A stretch of DNA of 64,000 nt, taken from Heracleum sosnowskyi (taxonomy: Eukaryota > Streptophyta > Magnoliopsida > Apiales > Apiaceae). The DNA lies in the NCBI GenBank assembly GCA_030848705.1, contig JAUIZM010000018.1:2852001-2916000 (forward strand), given 5' to 3'. The translations under genes and the position numbers were made by a program. A model generated the notes under the pieces. It worked only from the letters and a program-made list of their open reading frames with translations. It was not told the origin of the DNA and ran no database searches. Below are positions 24,524-36,516 of the stretch, piece after piece. Each line of letters begins with the position of its first letter. The first letter of the stretch is position 1.

Positions 24524-27387
24524 ATGAAGAAAAGTGGAGAAGGAAAAAACTTTATAGGTTCCACAAAATCCTGTGTGCTAGCCCCTTTGAGTTTTATCAA
24601 AAAACCGAGTTCCCGTAAAATCGGGTCATATTGGGTCCGGTTCGGTTCAGAACGGACCGAAATCGAATCTCATCAAATTTTAGAAACTCATAGGGACATG
24701 ATATGAAGAAAAGTGGAGAAGGAAAAACCTTTCTAGGTTCCACAAAATCCTGTGTACTAGCCCCTATGAGTTTTATCGAAAAACCGAGTTCCCGTAAAAT
24801 CGGGTCATATCGGGTCCGGTTCGGTTCAGAACGGACCGAAATTGAATCTCATCAAATTCTAAAAACTCATAGGGACATGATATGAAGAAAAGTGGAGAAG
24901 GAAAAAACTTTATAGGTTCCACAAAATCCTGTGTGCTAGCCCCTTTGAGTTTTATCGAAAAACCGAGTTCCCGTAAAATCGGGTCATATCGGGTCCGGTT
25001 CGGTTCAGAACGGACCGAAATCGAATCTCATCAAATTCTAGAAACTCATAGGGACAATATATGAAGAAAATTGGAGAAGGAAAAAACTTTATAGGTTCCA
25101 CAAAATCCTGTGTGCTAGCCCCTTTGAGTTTTATCGAAAAACCGAGTTCCCGTAAAATCGGGTTATATCGGGTCCGGTTCGGTTCAGAACGGACCGAAAT
25201 CGAATCTCATCAAATTCTAGAAACTCATAGGGACATGATATGAAGAAAAGTGGAGAAGGAAAAAACTTTATAGGTTCCAAAAAATCCTGTGTGCTAGCCC
25301 CTTTGAGTTTTATCAAAAAACCGAGTTCCCGTAAAATCGGGTCATATCGGGTCCGGTTCGGTTCAGAACGGACCGAAATCGAATCTCATCAAATTCTAGA
25401 AACTCATAGGGACATGATATGAAGAAAAGTGGAGAAGGAAAAAACTTTATAGGTTCCACAAAATCCTGTGTGCTAGCCCCTTTGAGTTTTATCGAAAAAC
25501 CGAGTTCCCGTAAAATCGGGTCATATCGGGTCCGGTTCGGTTCAGAACGGACCGAAATCGAATCTCATCAAATTCTAGAAACTCATAGTGACATGATATG
25601 AAGAAAAGTGGAGAAGGAAAAACCTTCCTAGGTTCCACAAAATCCTGTGTACTAGCCCCTATGAGTTTTATCGAAAAACCGAGTTCCCGTAAAATCGGGT
25701 CATATCGTGTCCGGTTCAATTCAGAACGGACCGAAATCGAATCTCATCAAATTCTAGAAACTCATAGGGACAAGATATGAAGAAAAGTGGAGAAGGAAAA
25801 AACTTTATAGGTTCCACAAAATCCTGTGTGCTAGCCCCTTTGAGTTTTATCAAAAAACCGAGTTCCCGTAAAATCGGGTCATATCGGGTCCGGTTCGGTT
25901 CAGAACGGACCGAAATCGAATCTCATCAAATTTTAGAAACTCATAGGGACATGATATGAAGAAAAGTGGAGAAGGAAAAACCTTTCTAGGTTCCACAAAA
26001 TCCTGTGTACTAGCCCCTATGAGTTTTATCGAAAAACCGAGTTCCCGTAAAATCGGGTCATATCGGGTCCGGTTCGATTCAGAACGGACCGAAATCGAAT
26101 CTCATCAAATTCTAGAAACTCATAGGGACAAGATATGAAGAAAAGTGGAGAAGGAAAAAACTTTATAGGTTCCACAAAATCCTGTGTGCTAGCCCCTTTG
26201 AGTTTTATCAAAAAACCGAGTTCCCGTAAAATCGGGTCATATCGGGTCCGGTTTGGTTCAGAACGGACCGAAATCGAATCTCATCAAATTCTAGAAACTC
26301 ATAGGGACATGATATGAAGAAAAGTGGAGAAGGAAAAACCTTTCTAGGTTCCACAAAATCCTGTGTACTAGCCCCTATGAGTTTTATCGAAAAACCAAGT
26401 TCCCGTAAAATCGGGTCATATCGGGTCCGGTTCGGTTCAGAACGGACCGAAATCGAATCTCATCAAATTCTAGAAACTCATAGGGACAAGATATGAAGAA
26501 AAGTGGAGAAGGAAAAAACTTTATAGGTTCCACAAAATCCTGTGTGCTAGCCCCTTTGAGTTTTATCGAAAAACCGAGTTCCCGTAAAATCGGGTCATAT
26601 CGGGTCCGGTTCGGTTCAGAACGGACCGAAATCGAATCTCATCAAATTCTAGAAACTCATAGGGACAATATATGAAGAAAATTGGAGAAGGAAAAAACTT
26701 TATAGGTTCCACAAAATCCTGTGTGCTAGCCCCTTTGAGTTTTATCGAAAAACCGAGTTCCCGTAAAATCGGGTTATATCGGGTCCGGTTCGGTTCAGAA
26801 CGGACCGAAATCGAATCTCATCAAATTCTAGAAACTCATAGGGACATGATATGAAGAAAAGTGGAGAAGGAAAAAACTTTATAGGTTCCACAAAATCCTG
26901 TGTGCTAGCCCCTTTGAGTTTTATCAAAAAACCGAGTTCCCGTAAAATCGGGTCATATCGGGTTCGGTTCGGTTCAGAACGGACCGAAATCGAATCTCAT
27001 CAAATTTTAGAAACTCATAGGGACATGATATGAAGAAAAGTGGAGAAGGAAAAACCTTTCTAGGTTCCACAAAATCCTGTGTACTAGCCCCTATGAGTTT
27101 TATCGAAAAACCGAGTTCCCGTAAAATCGGGTCATATCGGGTCCGGTTCGATTCAGAACGGACCGAAATCGAATCTCATCAAATTCTAGAAACTCATAGG
27201 GACAAGATATGAAGAAAAGTGGAGAAGGAAAAAACTTTATAGGTTCCACAAAATCCTGTGTGCTAGCCCCTTTGAGTTTTATCGAAAAACCGAGTTCCCG
27301 TAAAATCGGGTTATATCGGGTCCGGTTCGGTTCAGAACGGACCGAAATCGAATCTCATCAAATTCTAGAAACTCATAGGGACATGAT
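24524..27387 (+). repeat. Repeat of 21481-24344 (17-monomer period, 16 monomers matched)
   Basis: Sixteen monomers match 21481-24344 in order at a 3043-bp offset, including C141T (21660/24703), TTCCAAAA (22197/25240), CATAGTGAC (22376/25419), CAATTC (22555/25598), C120T (23092/26135) and C114T (23808/26851). The match covers the altered tail, so that tail arose before this duplication. It stops at 27388, which differs from 24345. Confidence 0.85.
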
Positions 27388-28282
27388 ATGAAGAAAAGTG
27401 GAGAAGGAAAAAACTTTATAGGTTCCACAAAATCCTGTGTGCTAGCCCCTTTGAGTTTTATCGAAAAACCGAGTTCCCGTAAAATCGGGTCATATCGGGT
27501 CCGGTTCGGTTCAGAACGGACCGAAATCGAATCTCATCAAATTCTAGAAACTCATAGGGACATGATATGAAGAAAAGTGGAGAAGGAAAAACCTTTCTAG
27601 GTTCCACAAAATCCTGTGTACTAGCCCCTATGAGTTTTATCGAAAAACCGAGTTCCCGTAAAATCGGGTCATATCGGGTCCGGTTCGATTCAGAACGGAC
27701 CGAAATCGAATCTCATCAAATTCTAGAAACTCATAGGGACAAGATATGAAGAAAAGTGGAGAAGGAAAAAACTTTATAGGTTCCACAAAATCCTGTGTGC
27801 TAGCCCCTTTGAGTTTTATCAAAAAACCGAGTTCCCGTAAAATCGGGTCATATCGGGTCCGGTTCGGTTCAGAACGGACCGAAATCGAATCTCATCAAAT
27901 TCTAGAAACTCATAGGGACATGATATGAAGAAAAGTGGAGAAGGAAAAACCTTTCTAGGTTCCACAAAATCCTGTGTACTAGCCCCTATGAGTTTTATCA
28001 AAAAACCAAGTTCCCGTAAAATCGGGTCATATCGGGTCCGGTTCGGTTCAGAACGGACCGAAATCGAATCTCATCAAATTCTAGAAACTCATAGGGACAT
28101 GATATGAAGAAAAGTGGAGAAGGAAAAAACTTTATAGGTTCCACAAAATCCTGTGTGCTAGCCCCTTTGAGTTTTATCGAAAAACCGAGTTCCCGTAAAA
28201 TTGGGTCATATCGGGTCCGGTTCGGTTCAGAACGGACCGAAATCGAATCTCATCAAATTCTAGAAACTCATAGAGACATGAT
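27388..28282 (+). repeat. Five transitional monomers
   Basis: Monomers at 27388, 27567, 27746, 27925 and 28104. The one at 27925 combines G76A and G84A in a single monomer, a pair I did not see together elsewhere. The one at 28104 carries C99T and ATAGAGAC. They separate the 17-monomer family from the 20-monomer family and show no internal period. Confidence 0.75.
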
Positions 28283-31200
28283 ATGAAGAAAAGTGGAGAA
28301 GGAAAAACCTTTCTAGGTTCCACAAAATCCTGTGTACTAGCCCCTATGAGTTTTATCGAAAAACTGAGTTCCCGTAAAATCGGGTCATATCGGGTCCGGT
28401 TCGATTCAGAACGGACCGAAATCGAATCTCATCAAATTCTAGAAACTCATAGGGACAAGATATGAAGAAAAGTGGAGAAGGAAAAAACTTTATAGGTTCC
28501 ACAAAATCCTGTGTGCTAGCCCCTTTGAGTTTTATCAAAAAACCGAGTTCCCGTAAAATCGGGTCATATCGGGTCCGGTTCGGTTCAGAACGGACCGAAA
28601 TCGAATCTCATCAAATTTTAGAAACTCATAGGGACATGATATGAAGAAAAGTGGAGAAGGAAAAACCTTTCTAGGTTCCACAAAATCCTGTGTACTAGCC
28701 CCTATGAGTTTTATCGAAAAACCGAGTTCCCGTAAAATCGGGTCATATCGGGTCCGGTTCGATTCAGAACGGACCGAAATCGAATCTCATCAAATTCTAG
28801 AAACTCATAGGGACAAGATATGAAGAAAAGTGGAGAAGGAAAAAACTTTATAGGTTCCACAAAATCCTGTGTGCAAGCCCCTTTGAGTTTTATCAAAAAA
28901 CCGAGTTCCCGTAAAATCGGGTCATATCGGGTCCGGTTCGGTTCAGAACGGACCGAAATCGAATCTCATCAAATTTTAGAAACTCATAGGGACATGATAT
29001 GAAGAAAAGTGGAGAAGGAAAAACCTTTCTAGGTTCCACAAAATCCTGTGTACTAGCCCCTATGAGTTTTATCGAAAAACCAAGTTCCCGTAAAATCGGG
29101 TCATATCGGGTCCGGTTCTGTTCAGAACGGACCGAAATCGAATCTCATCAAATTCTAGAAACTCATAGGGACAAGATATGAAGAAAAGTGGAGAAGGAAA
29201 AAACTTTATAGGTTCCACAAAATCCTGTGTGCTAGCCCCTTTGAGTTTTATCGAAAAACCGAGTTCCCGTAAAATCGGGTCATATCGGGTCCGGTTCGGT
29301 TCAGAACGGACCGAAATCGAATCTCATCAAATTCTAGAAACTCATAGGGACAATATATGAAGAAAATTGGAGAAGGAAAAAACTTTATAGGTTCCACAAA
29401 ATCCTGTGTGCTAGCCCCTTTGAGTTTTTTCGAAAAACCGAGTTCCCGTAAAATCGGGTTATATCGGGTCCGGTTCGGTTCAGAACGGACCGAAATCGAA
29501 TCTCATCAAATTCTAGAAACTCATAGGGACATGATATGAAGAAAAGTGGAGAAGGAAAAACCTTTCTAGGTTACACAAAATCCTGTGTGCTAGCCCCTAT
29601 GAGTTTTATCGAAAAACCGAGTTCCCGTAAAATCGGGTCATATCGGGTCCAGTTCGGTTCAGAACGGACCGAAATCGAATCTCATCAAATTCTAGAAACT
29701 CATAGGGACAAGATATGAAGAAAAGTGGAGAAGGAAAAAACTTTATAGGTTCCACAAAATCCTGTGTGCTAGCCCCTTTTAGTTTTATCGAAAAACCGAG
29801 TTCCCGTAAAATCGGGTCATATCGGGTCCGGTTCGGTTCAGAACGGACCGAAATCGAATCTCATCAAATTCTAGAAACTCATAGGGACAAGATATGAAGA
29901 AAAGTGGAGAAGGAAAAAACTTTATAGGTTCCACAAAATCCTGTGTGCTAGCCACTTTGAGTTTTATCGAAAAACCGAGTTCCCGTAAAATCGGGTCATA
30001 TCGGGTCCGGTTCGGTTCAGAACGGACCGAAATCGAATCTCATCAAATTCTAGAAACTCATAGGGACATGATATGAAGAAAAGTGGAGAAGGAAAAACCT
30101 TTCTAGGTTCCACAAAATCCTGTGTACTAGCCCCTATGAGTTTTATCGAAAAACCGAGTTCCCGTAGAATCGGGTCATATCGGGTCCGGTTCGGTTCAGA
30201 ACGGACCGAAATCGAATCTCATCAAATTCTAGAAACTCATAGGGACGTGATATGAAGAAAAGTGGAGAAGGAAAAAACTTTCTAGGTTCCACAAAATCCT
30301 GTGTGCTAGCCCCTTTGAGTTTTATCGAAAAACCGAGTTCCCGTAAAATCGGGTCATATCGGGTCCGGTTCGGTTCAGAACGGACCGAAATCGAATCTCA
30401 TCAAATTCTAGAAACTCATAGGGACATGATATGAAGAAAAGTGGAGAAGGAAAAACCTTTCTAGGTTCCACAAAATCCTGTGTACTAGCCCCTATGAGTT
30501 TTATCGAAAAACCGAGTTCCCGTAGAATCGGGTCATATCGGGTCCGGTTCGGTTCAGAACGGACCGAAATCGAATCTCATCAAATTCTAGAAACTCATAG
30601 GGACATGATATGAAGAAAAGTGGAGAAGGAAAAAACTTTCTAGGTTCCACAAAATCTTGTGTGCTAGCCCCTTTGAGTTTTATCGAAAAACCGAGTTCCC
30701 GTAAAATCGGGTCATATCGGGTCCGGTTCGGTTCAGAACGGACCGAAATCGAATCTCATCAAATTCTAGAAACTCATAGGGACATGATATGAAGAAAAGT
30801 GGAGAAGGAAAAAACTTTCTAGGTTCCACAAAATCCTGTGTGCTAGCCCCTTTGAGTTTTATCGAAAAACCGAGTTCCCGTAAAATCGGGTCATATCGGG
30901 TCCGGTTCGGTTCAGAACGGACCGAAATCGAATCTCATCAAATTCTAGAAACTCATAGGGACATGATATGAAGAAAAGTGGAGAAGGAAAAACCTTTCTA
31001 GGTTCCACAAAATCCTGTGTACTAGCCCCTATGAGTTTTATCGAAAAACCGAGTTCCCGTAAAATCGGGTCATATCGGGTCCGGTTCGATTCAGAACGGA
31101 CCGAAATCGAATCTCATCAAATTCTAGAAACTCATAGGGACAAGATATGAAGAAAAGTGGAGAACGAAAAAACTTTATAGGTTCCACAAAATCCTGTGTG

Positions 31201-31862
31201 CTAGCCCCTTTGAGTTTTATCAAAAAACCGAGTTCCCGTAAAATCGGGTCATATCGGGTCCGGTTCGGTTCAGAACGGACCGAAATCGAATCTCATTAAT
31301 TTCTAGAAACTCATAGGGACATGATATGAAGAAAAGTGGAGAAGGAAAAAACTTTCTAGGTTCCACAAAATCCTGTGTGCTAGCCCCTTTGAGTTTTATC
31401 GAAAAACCGAGTTCCCGTAAAATCGGGTCATATCGGGTCCGGTTCGGTTCAGAACGGACCGAAATCGAATCTCATCAAATTCTAGAAACTCATAGGGACA
31501 TGATATGAAGAAAAGTGGAGAAGGAAAAAACTTTCTAGGTTCCACAAAATCCTGTGTGCTAGCCCCTTTGAGTTTTATCGAAAAACCGAGTTCCCGTAAA
31601 ATCGGGTCATATCGGGTCCGGTTCGGTTCAGAACGGACCGAAATCGAATCTCATCAAATTCTAGAAACTCATAGGGACAAGATATGAAGAAAAGTGGAGA
31701 AGGAAAAAACTTTCTAGGTTCCACAAAATCCTGTGTGCTAGCCCCTTTGAGTTTTATCGAAAAACCGAGTTCCCGTAAAATCGGGTCATATCGGGTCCGG
31801 TTCGGTTCAGAACGGACCGAAATCGAATCTCATCAAATTCTAGAAACTCATAGGGACATGAT
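28283..31862 (+). repeat. 20-monomer HOR (3580 bp), copy 1
   Basis: Ordered markers: C83T (28283), TGCAAGCC for TGCTAGCC (28820), TTCTGTTC (28999), GTTTTTTC for GTTTTATC plus AAAATTGG (29357), TTACAC plus G116A (29536), GCCACTTT (29894), CCCGTAGAA (30073 and 30431), TCTTGTG (30610), and ATTAATT (31147). Private changes absent from the other copies are TTTTAGTTT at 29715 and GACGTGATA at 30073. From here rightward the AACTTTCTAGG form becomes a dominant monomer class. Confidence 0.87.
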
Positions 31863-34800
31863 ATGAAGAAAAGTGGAGAAGGAAAAACCTTTCTAGGTTC
31901 CACAAAATCCTGTGTACTAGCCCCTATGAGTTTTATCGAAAAACTGAGTTCCCGTAAAATCGGGTCATATCGGGTCCGGTTCGATTCAGAACGGACCGAA
32001 ATCGAATCTCATCAAATTCTAGAAACTCATAGGGACAAGATATGAAGAAAAGTGGAGAAGGAAAAAACTTTATAGGTTCCACAAAATCCTGTGTGCTAGC
32101 CCCTTTGAGTTTTATCAAAAAACCGAGTTCCCGTAAAATCGGGTCATATCGGGTCCGGTTCGGTTCAGAACGGACCGAAATCGAATCTCATCAAATTTTA
32201 GAAACTCATAGGGACATGATATGAAGAAAAGTGGAGAAGGAAAAACCTTTCTAGGTTCCACAAAATCCTGTGTACTAGCCCCTATGAGTTTTATCGAAAA
32301 ACCGAGTTCCCGTAAAATCGGGTCATATCGGGTCCGGTTCGATTCAGAACGGACCGAAATCGAATCTCATCAAATTCTAGAAACTCATAGGGACAAGATA
32401 TGAAGAAAAGTGGAGAAGGAAAAAACTTTATAGGTTCCACAAAATCCTGTGTGCAAGCCCCTTTGAGTTTTATCAAAAAACCGAGTTCCCGTAAAATCGG
32501 GTCATATCGGGTCCGGTTCGGTTCAGAACGGACCGAAATCGAATCTCATCAAATTTTAGAAACTCATAGGGACATGATATGAAGAAAAGTGGAGAAGGAA
32601 AAACCTTTCTAGGTTCCACAAAATCCTGTGTACTAGCCCCTATGAGTTTTATCGAAAAACCAAGTTCCCGTAAAATCGGGTCATATCGGGTCCGGTTCTG
32701 TTCAGAACGGACCGAAATCGAATCTCATCAAATTCTAGAAACTCATAGGGACAAGATATGAAGAAAAGTGGAGAAGGAAAAAACTTTATAGGTTCCACAA
32801 AATCCTGTGTGCTAGCCCCTTTGAGTTTTATCGAAAAACCGAGTTCCCGTAAAATCGGGTCATATCGGGTCCGGTTCGGTTCAGAACGGACCGAAATCGA
32901 ATCTCATCAAATTCTAGAAACTCATAGGGACAATATATGAAGAAAATTGGAGAAGGAAAAAACTTTATAGGTTCCACAAAATCCTGTGTGCTAGCCCCTT
33001 TGAGTTTTTTCGAAAAACCGAGTTCCCGTAAAATCGGGTTATATCGGGTCCGGTTCGGTTCAGAACGGACCGAAATCGAATCTCATCAAATTCTAGAAAC
33101 TCATAGGGACATGATATGAAGAAAAGTGGAGAAGGAAAAACCTTTCTAGGTTACACAAAATCCTGTGTGCTAGCCCCTATGAGTTTTATCGAAAAACCGA
33201 GTTCCCGTAAAATCGGGTCATATCGGGTCCAGTTCGGTTCAGAACGGACCGAAATCGAATCTCATCAAATTCTAGAAACTCATAGGGACAAGATATGAAG
33301 AAAAGTGGAGAAGGAAAAAACTTTATAGGTTCCACAAAATCCTGTGTGCTAGCCCCTTTGAGTTTTATCGAAAAACCGAGTTCCCGTAAAATCGGGTCAT
33401 ATCGGGTCCGGTTCGGTTCAGAACGGACCGAAATCGAATCTCATCAAATTCTAGAAACTCATAGGGACAAGATATGAAGAAAAGTGGAGAAGGAAAAAAC
33501 TTTATAGGTTCCACAAAATCCTGTGTGCTAGCCACTTTGAGTTTTATCGAAAAACCGAGTTCCCGTAAAATCGGGTCATATCGGGTCCGGTTCGGTTCAG
33601 AACGGACCGAAATCGAATCTCATCAAATTCTAGAAACTCATAGGGACATGATATGAAGAAAAGTGGAGAAGGAAAAACCTTTCTAGGTTCCACAAAATCC
33701 TGTGTACTAGCCCCTATGAGTTTTATCGAAAAACCGAGTTCCCGTAGAATCGGGTCATATCGGGTCCGGTTTGGTTCAGAACGGACCGAAATCGAATCTC
33801 ATCAAATTCTAGAAACTCATAGGGACATGATATGAAGAAAAGTGGAGAAGGAAAAAACTTTCTAGGTTCCACAAAATCCTGTGTGCTAGCCCCTTTGAGT
33901 TTTATCGAAAAACCGAGTTCCCGTAAAATCGGGTCATATCGGGTCCGGTTCGGTTCAGAACGGACCGAAATCGAATCTCATCAAATTCTAGAAACTCATA
34001 GGGACATGATATGAAGAAAAGTGGAGAAGGAAAAACCTTTCTAGGTTCCACAAAATCCTGTGTACTAGCCCCTATGAGTTTTATCGAAAAACCGAGTTCC
34101 CGTAGAATCGGGTCATATCGGGTCCGGTTCGGTTCAGAACGGACCGAAATCGAATCTCATCAAATTCTAGAAACTCATAGGGACATGATATGAAGAAAAG
34201 TGGAGAAGGAAAAAACTTTCTAGGTTCCACAAAATCTTGTGTGCTAGCCCCTTTGAGTTTTATCGAAAAACCGAGTTCCCGTAAAATCGGGTCATATCGG
34301 GTCCGGTTCGGTTCAGAACGGACCGAAATCGAATCTCATCAAATTCTAGAAACTCATAGGGACATGATATGAAGAAAAGTGGAGAAGGAAAAAACTTTCT
34401 AGGTTCCACAAAATCCTGTGTGCTAGCCCCTTTGAGTTTTATCGAAAAACCGAGTTCCCGTAAAATCGGGTCATATCGGGTCCGGTTCGGTTCAGAACGG
34501 ACCGAAATCGAATCTCATCAAATTCTAGAAACTCATAGGGACATGATATGAAGAAAAGTGGAGAAGGAAAAACCTTTCTAGGTTCCACAAAATCCTGTGT
34601 ACTAGCCCCTATGAGTTTTATCGAAAAACCGAGTTCCCGTAAAATCGGGTCATATCGGGTCCGGTTCGATTCAGAACGGACCGAAATCGAATCTCATCAA
34701 ATTCTAGAAACTCATAGGGACAAGATATGAAGAAAAGTGGAGAACGAAAAAACTTTATAGGTTCCACAAAATCCTGTGTGCTAGCCCCTTTGAGTTTTAT

Positions 34801-36516
34801 CAAAAAACCGAGTTCCCGTAAAATCGGGTCATATCGGGTCCGGTTCGGTTCAGAACGGACCGAAATCGAATCTCATTAATTTCTAGAAACTCATAGGGAC
34901 ATGATATGAAGAAAAGTGGAGAAGGAAAAAACTTTCTAGGTTCCACAAAATCCTGTGTGCTAGCCCCTTTGAGTTTTATCGAAAAACCGAGTTCCCGTAA
35001 AATCGGGTCATATCGGGTCCGGTTCGGTTCAGAACGGACCGAAATCGAATCTCATCAAATTCTAGAAACTCATAGGGACATGATATGAAGAAAAGTGGAG
35101 AAGGAAAAACCTTTCTAGGTTCCACAAAATCCTGTGTACTAGCCCCTATGAGTTTTATCGAAAAACCGAGTTCCCGTAGAATCGGGTCATATCGGGTCCG
35201 GTTCGGTTCAGAACGGACCGAAATCGAATCTCATCAAATTCTAGAAACTCATAGGGACATGATATGAAGAAAAGTGGAGAAGGAAAAAACTTTCTAGGTT
35301 CCACAAAATCTTGTGTGCTAGCCCCTTTGAGTTTTATCGAAAAACCGAGTTCCCGTAAAATCGGGTCATATCGGGTCCGGTTCGGTTCAGAACGGACCGA
35401 AATCGAATCTCATCAAATTCTAGAAACTCATAGGGACATGATATGAAGAAAAGTGGAGAAGGAAAAAACTTTCTAGGTTCCACAAAATCCTGTGTGCTAG
35501 CCCCTTTGAGTTTTATCGAAAAACCGAGTTCCCGTAAAATCGGGTCATATCGGGTCCGGTTCGGTTCAGAACGGACCGAAATCGAATCTCATCAAATTCT
35601 AGAAACTCATAGGGACATGATATGAAGAAAAGTGGAGAAGGAAAAACCTTTCTAGGTTCCACAAAATCCTGTGTACTAGCCCCTATGAGTTTTATCGAAA
35701 AACCGAGTTCCCGTAAAATCGGGTCATATCGGGTCCGGTTCGATTCAGAACGGACCGAAATCGAATCTCATCAAATTCTAGAAACTCATAGGGACAAGAT
35801 ATGAAGAAAAGTGGAGAACGAAAAAACTTTATAGGTTCCACAAAATCCTGTGTGCTAGCCCCTTTGAGTTTTATCAAAAAACCGAGTTCCCGTAAAATCG
35901 GGTCATATCGGGTCCGGTTCGGTTCAGAACGGACCGAAATCGAATCTCATTAATTTCTAGAAACTCATAGGGACATGATATGAAGAAAAGTGGAGAAGGA
36001 AAAAACTTTCTAGGTTCCACAAAATCCTGTGTGCTAGCCCCTTTGAGTTTTATCGAAAAACCGAGTTCCCGTAAAATCGGGTCATATCGGGTCCGGTTCG
36101 GTTCAGAACGGACCGAAATCGAATCTCATCAAATTCTAGAAACTCATAGGGACATGATATGAAGAAAAGTGGAGAAGGAAAAAACTTTCTAGGTTCCACA
36201 AAATCCTGTGTGCTAGCCCCTTTGAGTTTTATCGAAAAACCGAGTTCCCGTAAAATCGGGTCATATCGGGTCCGGTTCGGTTCAGAACGGACCGAAATCG
36301 AATCTCATCAAATTCTAGAAACTCATAGGGACAAGATATGAAGAAAAGTGGAGAAGGAAAAAACTTTCTAGGTTCCACAAAATCCTGTGTGCTAGCCCCT
36401 TTGAGTTTTATCGAAAAACCGAGTTCCCGTAAAATCGGGTCATATCGGGTCCGGTTCGGTTCAGAACGGACCGAAATCGAATCTCATCAAATTCTAGAAA
36501 CTCATAGGGACATGAT
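31863..36516 (+). repeat. 20-mer HOR copy 2, enlarged to 26 monomers
   Basis: Starts with the same C83T monomer as copy 1 and follows the same marker order: TGCAAGCC at 32400, TTCTGTTC at 32579, GTTTTTTC at 32937, G116A at 33116, GCCACTTT at 33474. A six-monomer segment, 34011-35084, is then repeated at 35085-36158, with CCCGTAGAA, TCTTGTG, GATTC and ATTAATT monomers in the same order. This adds 1074 bp. The monomer at 33653 also carries C120T, shared only with copy 3. Confidence 0.87.
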
